DNA of 64,000 nucleotides from Pseudochelatococcus lubricantis (lineage in GTDB: Bacteria > Pseudomonadota > Alphaproteobacteria > Rhizobiales > Beijerinckiaceae), in NCBI RefSeq assembly GCF_042432495.1, contig NZ_JBHLXC010000001.1, forward strand, positions 372,001 to 436,000. The letters run 5' to 3'. A program made the position numbers and the translations under genes. Positions 8,067 through 18,384 of this stretch are shown piece by piece. The notes under the pieces are model-generated. The model was not told the DNA's origin. It searched no databases and saw nothing but the letters and a program-made list of their open reading frames with translations. Every line of letters begins with the position of its first letter. The stretch's first letter is position 1.

Positions 8067-8386
8067 ATCCCTTCCGAAGTCCCTCCTGATGACGGGTTTG
8101 CGGACCGTCGTATCGGAACAGGATGACGTTTCCCGGACCGGTCACGCTGTTCCATGCTTTTGTTCGTGCGTCGTCTTTTCCAGGAAGCGGCGCCAGAGAC
8201 GCGGGAGCGTGCGGCAGACCGGATGTGGACAGGGACGGCCGAAGCTGAGACAAGGAGACGAGGCGGCAAGGAATCGATCCCCGAAGGGAGCCGGACGCCG
8301 CCCGGACGGGCGACGGCACCGATGCCCCCACGGGACCAATCATACGCACGCGGGTTGATGTTGTGAAGACAGTGGAAGGCGGGGCC
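8067..8386. other. 320-base divergent intergenic region mtgA / prenyl synthase
   Basis: The two flanking genes start outward from this gap, so it must hold both promoters. The sequence is as GC-rich as the genes. Apart from short purine-rich ribosome sites at each end, no clear promoter hexamers, repeat or RNA structure could be assigned. Confidence 0.5.
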
Positions 8387-9346
8387 ATGGAACACGAAGC
8401 GACGCGAATCACGGGCACGGATCTCGATCCCGAGGCGGCCTTCCAGCGTCGGCTGGGCGCCGTTGTCCAGGCGGTCGAGGAGCGGATAGCGGCCCTGCTC
8501 GACGATGCGCCGCGCCGGGGCGAGATCGCACGCCCGGCCCGGCTCGTCGCTGCCATGCGCCACGCCATGCTGGGTGGCGGCAAGCGGCTGCGGCCCTTCC
8601 TCGTGATCGAGACGGCGGCGCTGTTTGGCGTTCCCTTCGCCCACGCGCTCAACGGTGCCTGCGCGCTGGAACTCGTGCACGGCTATTCGCTGGTGCACGA
8701 CGACCTGCCCGCCATGGACGACGACGATCTTCGGCGCGGCCGCCCCACCGTGCACAAGGCCTTTGACGAGGCCACCGCCATTCTGGCCGGCGATGCGTTG
8801 CTGACGCTGGCCTTCGATGTCGCGGCCGACGAGAGCAGCCACACGGACCCGGCCGTCCGCGCCGCCTTCGTGCAGGGGCTGGCACGCGCGGCGGGCCTCG
8901 GCGGCATGGTCGGCGGGCAGATGATCGACCTCGCGGCGGAGGGTCGCTATGGCGATGTGCTGCTCGACGAGGCGCGCGTCAGGCGTCTGCAGGCTATGAA
9001 GACCGGCGCGCTGATCGCCTTCGCGGTCGATGCCGGGGCCCTGTTGGGGCGCGCGCCGCTCGGCGACAGGCAGGCGCTCGGCGCCTACGGGCGGGCGGTG
9101 GGGGCGGCGTTCCAGATCGCCGACGACATCCTCGACCGCGAATCGAGCGCGGCCGCCATGGGCAAGCGCACGGACAAGGATGCCGGGAAGGGCAAGGCGA
9201 CGCTCGTCGGCGTGCTGGGGCTGGAACGCGCCAGGCGCGAGCGTGACACACTGGTGGAGGCCGCGATCGCCGCGCTGGCATCGTTTGGCGCGAAGGCCGA
9301 TATCCTGCGCTCCGCCGCCCGCTTCACCGCCTCGCGTCAATCGTGA
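8387..9346 (+). CDS. ispA: Polyprenyl synthetase (farnesyl/geranylgeranyl diphosphate synthase type)
   Basis: The 319-residue protein is an all-alpha trans-prenyltransferase that condenses isopentenyl diphosphate onto allylic diphosphates. The first Asp-rich motif is in HDDLPAMDDDDLRRGR, the DDxxxxD spacing of bacterial short-chain enzymes, and the second is DDILD. The substrate-binding GGGKRLRP motif is near residue 65. Chain length (C15 or C20) cannot be fixed from sequence by eye, so the symbol is by family resemblance. The ATG at 8387 follows GGAAGG at good spacing; an in-frame GTG at 8363 is an alternative. No dxs gene is adjacent. Confidence 0.88.
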   Translation: MEHEATRITGTDLDPEAAFQRRLGAVVQAVEERIAALLDDAPRRGEIARPARLVAAMRHAMLGGGKRLRPFLVIETAALFGVPFAHALNGACALELVHGYSLVHDDLPAMDDDDLRRGRPTVHKAFDEATAILAGDALLTLAFDVAADESSHTDPAVRAAFVQGLARAAGLGGMVGGQMIDLAAEGRYGDVLLDEARVRRLQAMKTGALIAFAVDAGALLGRAPLGDRQALGAYGRAVGAAFQIADDILDRESSAAAMGKRTDKDAGKGKATLVGVLGLERARRERDTLVEAAIAALASFGAKADILRSAARFTASRQS

Positions 9347-9370
9347 GGCGCCGCCGGGGCGCCCGGTCCG

Positions 9371-10096
9371 TTACCGCCGCACGGCGGTGATGTAGCTCGG
9401 CCTGCGGCCCTCGCGGAAAGCCTTCTGTTCGTAGCGTGTGCTGAGCCAACCCGGCCATGGCTCGCGCCAGTCGTCGGCGCGCTCCGCCTGCCAGATGAAA
9501 TCAGGCGAGCGGTCCAGCCGCGCCAGCGTCCAGGCGGCATAATCGTCGATGTCGGTTGCGAAACGCAGCAGGCCGCCGGGGCGGATGATGCGCGCGAGCA
9601 GCGACAATGTCTCGTCGGAAATAATGCGCCGCTTGCGGTGCCGGCGCTTGGGCCACGGGTCGGGATACAGGATGAACGCCTGCCCGATGCTGGCCGCGGG
9701 CAGGCGCGCCAGCACCGGGATCGCGTCCGCGTCGTGCAGGCGGACGTTGTCGATGCCCTCGTCCGCGACGCGCCCAAGCAGCTTCGCCATGCCGTTGATG
9801 AAGGGTTCGAAGCCGATGATGCCCTTGCCGCGATCCGCCAGCGCCCGGGCGATCAGGTGTTCACCGCCGCCGAAGCCGATTTCGATCCAGACGTCATCCA
9901 CCGGCCGCCCGAAAAGGCCATTCGGCGTGAGCGGCCCGGCCTCGGGCAGACGCAGGCGCGGCAGCAGGTCGCTGATGAGATCGGCCTGTCGGTCGCGCAG
10001 GCGTTTGCCCTTACGGCGCCCGAAGAAGGCGCCGCGCAGGGAATCGGCTGCCGCATCGGCATCCGCCGGTGCGGACGGCGTGTCCGGAACCGTCAT
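9371..10096 (-). CDS. trmB: tRNA (guanine-N7-)-methyltransferase
   Basis: TrmB (241 residues) methylates G46 in the variable loop of tRNA using S-adenosylmethionine. The N-terminus has the family segment FFGRRKGKRLR, then the SAM-binding motif EIGFGGGEHL and the tRNA/catalytic motif YPDPWPKRRHRKRR. The start ATG at 10096 lies nine bases beyond the metK stop, so the SAM producer and a SAM consumer are cotranscribed. It is convergent with the prenyl synthase gene; the 24-base gap has only a six-bp GGCGCC hairpin. Confidence 0.96.
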   Translation of the reverse strand: MTVPDTPSAPADADAAADSLRGAFFGRRKGKRLRDRQADLISDLLPRLRLPEAGPLTPNGLFGRPVDDVWIEIGFGGGEHLIARALADRGKGIIGFEPFINGMAKLLGRVADEGIDNVRLHDADAIPVLARLPAASIGQAFILYPDPWPKRRHRKRRIISDETLSLLARIIRPGGLLRFATDIDDYAAWTLARLDRSPDFIWQAERADDWREPWPGWLSTRYEQKAFREGRRPSYITAVRR

Positions 10097-10105
10097 CGCC
10101 TGCCG

Positions 10106-11278
10106 TCAGCCGAGGATCGAGCGCAGCGCGTCCACGAGATCGGTGCGCTCCCACGAGAAGCCGCCATCCGCCTCGGGTGGGCGGCCGAAGTGGCCGTAGG
10201 ACGAGGTGCGGGCATAGATCGGACGGTTGAGCGACAGATGCTGGCGAATGCCGCGCGGCGACAGGTCGAGCACCTCAAGCAGCGCGCTTTCGAGCTTCGC
10301 CTCGTCCACCCGTGCCGTGCCGTGCAGATCGACATAGAGTGCGAGCGGCTGCGCCACGCCGATGGCATAGGCGATCTGGATAGTGGCGCGGTCCGCCAGA
10401 TCGGCCGCGACGACGTTTTTCGCCAGATAACGCGCCGCGTAGGCGGCCGAACGGTCGACCTTGGTCGGGTCCTTGCCGGAGAAGGCGCCGCCGCCGTGCG
10501 GGGCCGCACCGCCGTAGGTGTCCACGATGATCTTGCGGCCGGTCAGGCCCGCGTCGCCGTCCGGCCCGCCGATGACGAACTTGCCCGTCGGGTTGACGTG
10601 CCAGACGGTCTTCGCATCGATCCAGCCTTCGGGCAGCGCCTCGCGCACGTAGGGCTCGACAATGGCGCGCACGTCGTTCGAGTTCAGCGTCGGGTCGAGA
10701 TGCTGGGTCGACACGACAATCTGCGTCACGCCGACCGGCTTGCCGTTTTCGTAGCGCACCGTCACCTGGCTCTTGGCGTCCGGGCCGAGCGTGCCCGATT
10801 CGCCGCTGCGGCGCGCTTCCGACAGGCGCTTCAGGATGCGGTGGGCATAATAGATGGGGGCTGGCATCAGCTCCGGCGTCTCGCGCACGGCGTAGCCGAA
10901 CATAATCCCCTGGTCACCGGCGCCTTCGTCCTTGTTGCCGGCGGCGTCTACGCCCTGCGCGATATCGCCGGACTGCGCATGCAGCAGAACCTCGATATCC
11001 GCGTCGTGCCAGTGGAAGCCCTCCTGCTCGTAGCCGATGTCCTTGATGGCGAGGCGCGCGAGATGAGCGATGTAATCGGCGGTGATCGTCGCGGGGCCGC
11101 GCACCTCTCCCGCGATCACAACGCGGTTGGTGGTCGCCAGAGTCTCGCAGGCGACGCGCGCTTCCGGCTCGGCGGCAAGATAGGCATCGACGACGGTGTC
11201 GGAAATACGGTCGCACACCTTGTCGGGGTGACCCTCGGAAACCGATTCGCTGGTGAAGACGTAGTTCTGACGCGACAC
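10106..11278 (-). CDS. metK: S-adenosylmethionine synthetase
   Basis: MetK (390 residues, normal length) makes S-adenosylmethionine from methionine and ATP. Signatures are FTSESVSEGHPDKVCD at the N-terminus with the catalytic His and metal-binding residues, GDQGIMFGYA, the P-loop-like GGGAFSGKDPTKVDRS and FVIGGPDGDAG. The start is GTG at 11278 (VSRQNYVF), with AGGG 11 bases upstream. It follows an XRE regulator and precedes trmB. I looked for a SAM-sensing leader in the 212 bases upstream and found no convincing match. Confidence 0.97.
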   Translation of the reverse strand: MSRQNYVFTSESVSEGHPDKVCDRISDTVVDAYLAAEPEARVACETLATTNRVVIAGEVRGPATITADYIAHLARLAIKDIGYEQEGFHWHDADIEVLLHAQSGDIAQGVDAAGNKDEGAGDQGIMFGYAVRETPELMPAPIYYAHRILKRLSEARRSGESGTLGPDAKSQVTVRYENGKPVGVTQIVVSTQHLDPTLNSNDVRAIVEPYVREALPEGWIDAKTVWHVNPTGKFVIGGPDGDAGLTGRKIIVDTYGGAAPHGGGAFSGKDPTKVDRSAAYAARYLAKNVVAADLADRATIQIAYAIGVAQPLALYVDLHGTARVDEAKLESALLEVLDLSPRGIRQHLSLNRPIYARTSSYGHFGRPPEADGGFSWERTDLVDALRSILG

Positions 11279-11439
11279 GATCCAATATCCCTGCTGTCAG
11301 CGGTTGGTGGACATGGGGCTACCATATCGGGCTACCGGAAGGCCGCGGAAACCGACACACGCGATCACCGGCCCAGGCTCCCTTAAAGACCCTGACTTTT
11401 GGCAGTATGTGACGGTTCGGTCAAGACGGGATATCGAAC

Positions 11440-11459
11440 TCGTTCTCTAAAAAGAACGA
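11440..11459. promoter_or_regulatory. 7-bp dyad upstream of metK
   Basis: TCGTTCT (11440-11446) and AGAACGA (11453-11459) form a perfect inverted repeat with a six-base centre. It sits between the XRE terminator and metK, about 160 bases before the metK start, and could be an operator for metK or a secondary hairpin. Confidence 0.3.
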
Positions 11460-11466
11460 CAGGACA

Positions 11467-11493
11467 CAAAAAAACCACCAGCCTCCTCGGCTA
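11467..11493 (-). terminator. Intrinsic terminator of XRE regulator gene
   Basis: On the minus strand, CTAGCC and GGCTGG pair around a GAGGA loop and are followed by TGG and a seven-T run. The stem begins at the stop codon itself. Transcription from the lnt/XRE side should largely stop here, so metK probably has its own promoter in the next 190 bases. Confidence 0.65.
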
Positions 11494-11901
11494 GCGGGGC
11501 AGGGTCGGCTGGCAGGCGATGGATTCCACGAGTTCGATGATTCGGCGGCGCACGTTCTGATCCGGTATGCGCAGGAAGGCGCGAATCAGTTGCAGCCCCT
11601 CCTCGGTCGAGATGACCTCCGGCATGTAGGGAGCTGTCGCCCGTTCGGTGAAGCCGGGAACCGTCGTCGCCAATTCCTGCAGGCCCTCGAAGAAGAATGC
11701 GGCCGGCACGCCTAGCACGGCGCCGATCTGCTGCAGGCGGCTTGCGCTGATGCGGTTCGTGCCTTTCTCGTATTTCTGGACCTGCTGGAAGGTTACCCCG
11801 AGCGCGTTGCCGAGCTTTTCCTGGCTGATACCCAGTTCCTGACGGCGTGCCTTGACCCGGCTTCCGACATGTTTGTCGATCTTGTTCGCGGTGGTTGTCA
11901 C
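11491..11901 (-). CDS. XRE-family regulator (PraR-like), 136 residues
   Basis: A Cro/CI-type helix-turn-helix protein. The HTH spans VKARRQELGISQEKLG and TFQQVQKYEKGTNRIS (about residues 14-60), followed by a short dimerisation-like C-terminal region. This form (HVGSRV...SQEKLG...QVQKYEKG), sited between lnt and metK, is conserved across Rhizobiales and resembles regulators such as PraR, which represses surface and biofilm genes; that identity is inferred from similarity and position. The GTG at 11901 is preferred because GAGAGG lies five bases upstream. A frame extending to 12117 adds a low-complexity stretch without family likeness. Confidence 0.85.
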   Translation of the reverse strand: MTTTANKIDKHVGSRVKARRQELGISQEKLGNALGVTFQQVQKYEKGTNRISASRLQQIGAVLGVPAAFFFEGLQELATTVPGFTERATAPYMPEVISTEEGLQLIRAFLRIPDQNVRRRIIELVESIACQPTLPR

Positions 11902-12202
11902 GTGTGCCTCTCGAGGGGGACGCGAAGCGGTACGGCTCGGCATCACCCGGGCCGCGTCCGATGTTGTCTGCCTGTGCCGGGCCTCCCCGGAGAACGCATT
12001 TCTGGAAGCGGCGTCGCCACGCGCGAATGCAGACGCCTGCTCGTCTCCCGATGCCGGATGAGATCTGCTATGTCGTATGTGTCGCAATGTACAGCCGTCC
12101 TGTTCGACAATTAACACAACACCTCGGCATGCGTCCCGGCCTGTTATGAAAAATGCACATTGTGTTGATAATCTTCCGGAACCCGAAGCGTCGGCGAAGC
12201 GG
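11902..12202. other. 301-base gap between lnt and XRE gene
   Basis: No gene is supported. The part 12100-12180 is richer in A and T than the surroundings and probably holds the XRE promoter on the minus strand, but no hexamer pair with standard spacing was found. Confidence 0.45.
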
Positions 12203-13882
12203 TCACCGCCCCTTTCCGGGCGAAAAACCGGCTATACAAAAGCATATAATGACGCCCCAATAAAGGCCAGCGCCCCATATAGCGTAGAATACGGTATATA
12301 TCGTTATGTCCAGTGGTTGCGGGAGTTCGGCGTCGATGATGCCGGCAACGCCGAGGGGTAGTTGCGCAGTGGCGCGGCCATAGGGATCAATCACGGCCGA
12401 GATACCGGTGTTGGCCGCGCGCACCATGGGCAGGCCCTGCTCGATGGCGCGCAGGCGCGCCTGCGCGAAGTGCTGGTAGGGGCCCGGCGTCATGCCGAAC
12501 CATGCATCGTTGGTGACGTTGAGCAAGAATCCTGCGCGGCCGGGCGCGGGCAAGGTCGCTTCCTCCGGAAAGATCGCCTCGTAGCAGATGAGCGGGGAAG
12601 CCGGCGGCAGGCCCGGCACATTCAGCGCGGCGCGTCCGTTTCCGGCCTCGAAACCGCCGGGGGTGTGCACGAATTGCCGTATACCCACGCGGCGCAGCAG
12701 ATCGTCGAACGGGAGATACTCGCCGAACGGCACCAGATGCACCTTGTCGTAGGTGGCGAGCGAGCGACCGTCGCTGTCGAATACGCGGATCGAATTGAAG
12801 TAGCGGTAGCTCTGCTCGCCGGGCAGTGGCATGTCCGCGCGCGCCGCCCCCGTGATCAGGACGGTGCCGTCAGGCAGCATGCGGGTAATATCGTCGAGCG
12901 CCTCGGGTGTGTAGTCGATCAGGAACGGAAACGCCGATTCCGGCCAGATCAGGTGGGTGACGTCGGCGAGCCGCTCGCCGCCCGCGCCCTCCTGTCCGCT
13001 GATGGCGGCATAGCGGGCGATCGCGCCCGCGCGGAAAGCGGGGTCGGCGCGTTCCGCCTCGGCGATGTTGGGCTGCATGATGCGCAAGCGGATGTCCGCA
13101 TGCACGGGCACCGGCCCGGCGGGGATGCGCCACCAGCCGAAGGCTGCCACCAGCGCCAGCACCGCCGCACCTGCCGCCGGCATCGCGAACCGTGCGGCCT
13201 TGCTGCCGGCATCCGCGAGCGTCGCGGGTGCGGTGTGGATGAACAGCACCAGGGCCGTCAGCCAGTGCAGGCCGCCGAGCGCCGCTGCCTGTGCCAGCAC
13301 GTCGCCCTGCCCGAAAGCCATGCCCCAGGCATTCCACGGAAAGCCGGTGAGAACCGTGGCGCGTAGCCACTCCGACAATGCGAGCGCCGCCGCGAAGAGC
13401 GGAACGCGCCGCCAGCCTGAACGCCAGAACCACCCTGCAAGGCCGAAGCCGAAAGCCGGAAACAGCGCAAGCCCCGCCGGCAGGCCGACGACGCCGAGAG
13501 GCAGCGCCCAAAGGAATTCGTCGGCATCGACGAGGAAGGCGGAACCGAGCCACCATAGGCCGGCCAGAAAGAAGCCGAAGCCGAACCACCAGCCGAGCGC
13601 CGCCGCCGCGCGGGCCCGCCGCCACGGCCCGCCGGCACGCTCCGCTGCCCCGTCCACCAGCCAGACCGCGAGCGGGAAAGAGACGAACAGCACCGGCCAC
13701 AGGCCGAACGGCGGCATGGCGAGCGCACCGAGCGCTCCGCCTGTGAAAGACAGCGCCGCGCGCCATCGTGTCGATACGCCGCGCACGCGGGCGGCAAGCC
13801 ACGCCGGTCCGAATCCTGCCGGCCCGGACTTCGCCTGCTCCCCCGGCGGGGATCGGCGCGCTTCAGGAATGGTCAAGTTCAA
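12203..13882 (-). CDS. lnt: Apolipoprotein N-acyltransferase
   Basis: Lnt (up to 559 residues) adds the third acyl chain to the N-terminal cysteine of lipoproteins in the inner membrane. The N-terminal half has about six to eight hydrophobic membrane segments. The C-terminal nitrilase-like periplasmic domain shows the catalytic triad in context: Glu in HLIWPESAFPF, Lys in YDKVHLVPFGEYLP and Cys in PLICYEAIFPEE. The start is uncertain: TTG at 13882 overlaps the upstream TGA by four bases (TTGA), which fits translational coupling, and another TTG stands at 13876. Operon with the CBS protein, ybeY and phoH upstream. Confidence 0.94.
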   Translation of the reverse strand: MNLTIPEARRSPPGEQAKSGPAGFGPAWLAARVRGVSTRWRAALSFTGGALGALAMPPFGLWPVLFVSFPLAVWLVDGAAERAGGPWRRARAAAALGWWFGFGFFLAGLWWLGSAFLVDADEFLWALPLGVVGLPAGLALFPAFGFGLAGWFWRSGWRRVPLFAAALALSEWLRATVLTGFPWNAWGMAFGQGDVLAQAAALGGLHWLTALVLFIHTAPATLADAGSKAARFAMPAAGAAVLALVAAFGWWRIPAGPVPVHADIRLRIMQPNIAEAERADPAFRAGAIARYAAISGQEGAGGERLADVTHLIWPESAFPFLIDYTPEALDDITRMLPDGTVLITGAARADMPLPGEQSYRYFNSIRVFDSDGRSLATYDKVHLVPFGEYLPFDDLLRRVGIRQFVHTPGGFEAGNGRAALNVPGLPPASPLICYEAIFPEEATLPAPGRAGFLLNVTNDAWFGMTPGPYQHFAQARLRAIEQGLPMVRAANTGISAVIDPYGRATAQLPLGVAGIIDAELPQPLDITIYTVFYAIWGAGLYWGVIICFCIAGFSPGKGR

Positions 13883-15024
13883 GCATCCGGTGGCACGTCG
13901 GACCCGGCATGTCGCTGCTGGCCACCGTTGCCTTCCGGTGCGACGACAGGCGGCAGCTTGCCCTCGTGCCGGTCGCTGCGGGTAAGGTCGAAGACGGCGG
14001 CCGGCTCATGGTCCCGCCGCGCGGTAAGCGCCGCGTCGCCGTCCGCCGCGGTTCGGCCCTCGATCGACAGACGCAGGCGCTTGAGACGGCGGGAATCAGC
14101 GTCCAGAATATCGAACACGAGGCCGTAGGGGCCGGGGATGCGCTCGCCCACGTCCGGCACCCGCCCGGCCAGCGTCACGATGAGGCCGCCGATGGTGTCG
14201 ACCTCCTCCGCCACCTCGATGGCGTCGAGGTCGATGCCGATGGCCCGCGACACCTCGTCCAGATCGGCGCGCGCGTCGATGATGAAGACGCCGGGACCCG
14301 CTTCCGTGATCTCGGGGGCCTCCTCCTCGTCGTGCTCGTCCTCGATGTCGCCGACGATCATCTCCATGATGTCTTCCATCGAGACGAGCCCGTCGGTGCC
14401 GCCGTATTCGTCGATGACGAGCGCCATGTGGGTGCGGGTCGCCTGCATCTTCACCAGCAGGTCCATGACCGGCATGGAGGGCGGCACGTAGAGCACCGGC
14501 CGCAGGATGGCCGCGGCGGAAAGCGGCGCCGTCAGATCGACCACGAGCCTGTCCGGTGTCGCTTCCTCGCCGGCGGGCGCGGCGGCGCCGATGCCGATCT
14601 CGGCGATGTAGTCGAGGAAATCGCGAATGTGCACCATGCCGCGCGGATCGTCGAGCGATTCGCCGTAGACCGGGAGGCGTGAGTGTCCCGCGTCGCGGAA
14701 CGCGCGGATGACTTCCGCGGGTGTGATGTCGGCCTGGATCGCGATGACGTCGGCGCGCGGCACCATGGCGTCGACGACACGCAATCCGCTGACATCGAGA
14801 ACATTCTGCAGCAGGGAGCGTTCCTGCGGGGTGAAGTCGCTTGCCGCCGAGTCTTCCTCCAGCGCCTCCTCCAGCGTCTCACGCACGGAAGTGTCGTTGC
14901 GCAGGCCAAGGCCGGTCAGGAGCCGGTCGATCCAACTGTCGCCCTCGCGACCAGCTTCGCGACCCGGATCGCGATTTGGCCCCGGTTCCTCGGATCGTGA
15001 CGGCGAACTTCGATCGTCGCTCAT
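13879..15024 (-). CDS. CBS-pair and CorC/HlyC domain protein (hemolysin-like, cytosolic CorC type)
   Basis: A 381-residue soluble protein with two CBS domains (about 95-215; e.g. RVVDAMVPRADVIAIQ, GHSRLPVYGESLDDPRGMVHI) and a C-terminal CorC/HlyC transporter-associated domain (about 290-365). The middle carries the conserved acidic DEYGGTDGLVSMEDIMEMI. The N-terminal membrane domain of TlyC/YfjD proteins is absent, as in E. coli CorC (YbeX), which lies in the same ybeZ-ybeY-ybeX-lnt order and has been linked to Mg/Co efflux and ribosome metabolism. ATG 15024 is preferred; an in-frame ATG at 15075 would lengthen it. Acidic N-terminal 50 residues look disordered. Confidence 0.85.
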   Translation of the reverse strand: MSDDRSSPSRSEEPGPNRDPGREAGREGDSWIDRLLTGLGLRNDTSVRETLEEALEEDSAASDFTPQERSLLQNVLDVSGLRVVDAMVPRADVIAIQADITPAEVIRAFRDAGHSRLPVYGESLDDPRGMVHIRDFLDYIAEIGIGAAAPAGEEATPDRLVVDLTAPLSAAAILRPVLYVPPSMPVMDLLVKMQATRTHMALVIDEYGGTDGLVSMEDIMEMIVGDIEDEHDEEEAPEITEAGPGVFIIDARADLDEVSRAIGIDLDAIEVAEEVDTIGGLIVTLAGRVPDVGERIPGPYGLVFDILDADSRRLKRLRLSIEGRTAADGDAALTARRDHEPAAVFDLTRSDRHEGKLPPVVAPEGNGGQQRHAGSDVPPDA

Positions 15025-15048
15025 GGTATTTTCAGGTCTCCAGTTCCA

Positions 15049-15082
15049 GAGCGTCTTCCGATCGGATGGCTCCATCCGATCG
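15049..15082. repeat. Dispersed palindromic element between ybeY and CBS gene
   Basis: The motif GAGCGTCTTCCGATCGGA (15049-15066) runs into a perfect 11-bp inverted repeat (15059-15069 with 15072-15082, two-base centre). The same motif, with two to four changes, recurs at 32231 and 37048 in this window, always between genes, which marks it as a dispersed extragenic repeat. It also forms an intercistronic hairpin 12 bases after the ybeY stop. Confidence 0.6.
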
Positions 15083-15094
15083 ATGAGGGTTCGC

Positions 15095-15610
15095 TCATAA
15101 CAAATCAAGGTCGGCATAGGGATCGGCTATGCCAAGGTCCGCAAGCGCGGCGATCTCCAGCGCTTCCATTTCCTCCGCCTCCGCGTCGGTCTCGTGGTCG
15201 AAGCCGAGCAGGTGGAGCGTGCCGTGTATGATGAGATGCGTCGTATGGTCGGCGAGCGTCTTGTTGTCGTCTTGCGCCTCGCGCGCTACCGTCTCAAAGG
15301 CGAGCACGATGTCCCCTATATGGGGAGCGTCCGCCAGTTCATCGGGATCTGCGGCGGGAAAGGACAGCACATTCGTGGGCTTGTCGAGGCCGCGCCACTG
15401 CGCATTGAGCTGGCGCACCGCCTCGTCGTCGGCCAGGGCGACGCTCAATTCCGCCCCCTCGCGCAGGGGCACGCCGGCTCTCGCCAGCGCCGCGCCGACG
15501 GCGCGTTGCGCCAGCGCGGCCACCCGTTCCTTTGTCGGCGCCAGCACCGACCATGCCTTCGACTGCACCACCACGTCAACCGACACGGCGCCTGTCGTGC
15601 CACTCACCAT
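15095..15610 (-). CDS. ybeY: rRNA maturation RNase YbeY
   Basis: YbeY (171 residues) is a zinc-dependent endoribonuclease needed for 16S rRNA 3'-end maturation and ribosome quality control. The metal-binding motif HxxxHxxxxxH is present in HGTLHLLGFDH, and the upstream family motif appears as LDKPTNVLSFP. Its ATG at 15610 overlaps the phoH stop by seven bases; a GTG at 15607 would give a four-base GTGA overlap. The tight phoH-ybeY pair is conserved in most bacteria. Confidence 0.96.
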   Translation of the reverse strand: MVSGTTGAVSVDVVVQSKAWSVLAPTKERVAALAQRAVGAALARAGVPLREGAELSVALADDEAVRQLNAQWRGLDKPTNVLSFPAADPDELADAPHIGDIVLAFETVAREAQDDNKTLADHTTHLIIHGTLHLLGFDHETDAEAEEMEALEIAALADLGIADPYADLDLL

Positions 15611-16659
15611 GCTGAGGAGTCCCCGCGCTTGATCGCCTGCGTCCCGGCCAGGCGCGCACTTTCTTCATCATACGCATGCACGATACGTCTGACCAGCGGA
15701 TGACGCACGACGTCCACGTCGCGGAACCGGACGTGGCCGATGCCCTCCACGCCCTCAAGCACCCGCACCGCCTCCACGAGGCCGGACTTCTGCCCCGGCG
15801 GCAGGTCGATCTGCGACGGGTCGCCGGTGATGATCATGCGCGATCCCTCGCCGAGGCGCGTCAGAAACATCTTCATCTGCATGGAAGTCGTGTTCTGCGC
15901 CTCGTCGAGCAGCACCACCGCGTTGGTGAGCGTGCGCCCGCGCATGAAGGCGAGCGGCGCGATCTCGATGACGCCGGTGGCGAGGCCGCGCTCCACGTGG
16001 CGGGCCTCCATGAAGTCGTAAAGCGCGTCGTAAACCGGGCGCAGGTAGGGATCGACCTTCTCCTTCACGTCGCCGGGCAGGAAGCCGAGCCGCTCGCCCG
16101 CCTCCACGGCCGGGCGCGACAGCACCAGCCGCTCCACGACGCCCTGTTCCATGAGCTGCACCGCGTGGCCAACCGCAAGCCAGGTCTTGCCGGTGCCGGC
16201 CGGTCCCTCCGCGAAGACCATCTCGTGGCGGCGCAGCACGCGCAGATAGGCGTCCTGCGTCACGTTGCGCGCCTTCACGGAGCCGCGCTTGCGGGTCGTG
16301 ATCTGCTCGAAGGTGGCGCGGCCGGGCGCGGCGCGCTCGGCGGGCCGGAAATCGTCGCTCACGGGAAACAGCGAGCCCTGCAGTGTGCTTTCCTCGATGG
16401 CGCCGTCGACCTCGCCCGTGGTGATGGTCGTGCCCTCGCGCACCTGCTCGTAAAGGCTTTCCAGCACGTGGCGGGCCTGCTCGGCCACCGTGGGCGGCCC
16501 CTTGATGACGACATGGTTGCCGTTGGCGGTGATCTGCAGTCCGAGCTTGCGCTCGATATGGGCGAGATTCTGATCGTAGAGGCCGAATACGAGGCTCGCG
16601 AGACGGTTATCGTCGAAAGTCAGCGAGAGGTCGGTGTCCGGGGCTTGTTCTGCATTCAT
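15604..16659 (-). CDS. phoH: PhoH-like ATPase (YbeZ)
   Basis: A 351-residue PhoH family P-loop protein. An N-terminal KH-like RNA-binding region (about 30-90, LGLQITANGNHVVIKGPP) precedes the ATPase: Walker A AEGPAGTGKTWLAVG, then LSRPAVEAGERLGFLPGD, Walker B VVLLDEAQNTT and MIITGDPSQIDLP. PhoH/YbeZ partners with YbeY in ribosome maturation and stress; the direct downstream overlap with ybeY supports that role. ATG 16659 matches the family N-terminus (MNAEQAPD); an in-frame ATG at 16752 with GGGAG very close upstream is a less likely start. Confidence 0.94.
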   Translation of the reverse strand: MNAEQAPDTDLSLTFDDNRLASLVFGLYDQNLAHIERKLGLQITANGNHVVIKGPPTVAEQARHVLESLYEQVREGTTITTGEVDGAIEESTLQGSLFPVSDDFRPAERAAPGRATFEQITTRKRGSVKARNVTQDAYLRVLRRHEMVFAEGPAGTGKTWLAVGHAVQLMEQGVVERLVLSRPAVEAGERLGFLPGDVKEKVDPYLRPVYDALYDFMEARHVERGLATGVIEIAPLAFMRGRTLTNAVVLLDEAQNTTSMQMKMFLTRLGEGSRMIITGDPSQIDLPPGQKSGLVEAVRVLEGVEGIGHVRFRDVDVVRHPLVRRIVHAYDEESARLAGTQAIKRGDSSAW

Positions 16660-16826
16660 CAGCGATGATCGTATCTTTTCGGGAAATGGGGGCGGGAGAG
16701 TATGGCGTCCTCGTTGCGGGCGTTGCTGCAGTCCGTTGGCTCTCACGCGCATGTCTCCCTGGTGGTCAGGCTGGATCGCTCATGATGAAACACTCATGTC
16801 GGAACGCTCACTCAATTCCTCAACGC

Positions 16827-18221
<1,395 letters not shown>

Positions 18222-18384
18222 GTTCCAGCTTTGCAATGCGTTTCGCGGATAACCGGCAGGCTGCACTGTACACGATGTTGTGTCATACGATAAGCATTCG
18301 TTTGCTCATTCTGCATGACAGCAAGGTGCGGGATCGGCGGGCGCTGCAGCTTTGCACAGCATTTTCCGCCCGCCGCCCGCCGTG

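Noticed and set aside
11279..11490. Possible SAM-sensing riboswitch upstream of metK
   Set aside because: I compared the leader by eye with the SAM-II and SAM/SAH motifs known in alphaproteobacteria and found no matching core; only a seven-bp dyad and the XRE terminator are supported.
13882..13882. Fixed start codon for lnt
   Set aside because: Only TTG codons are near the expected N-terminus. I report TTG 13882 but could not choose it firmly over TTG 13876.
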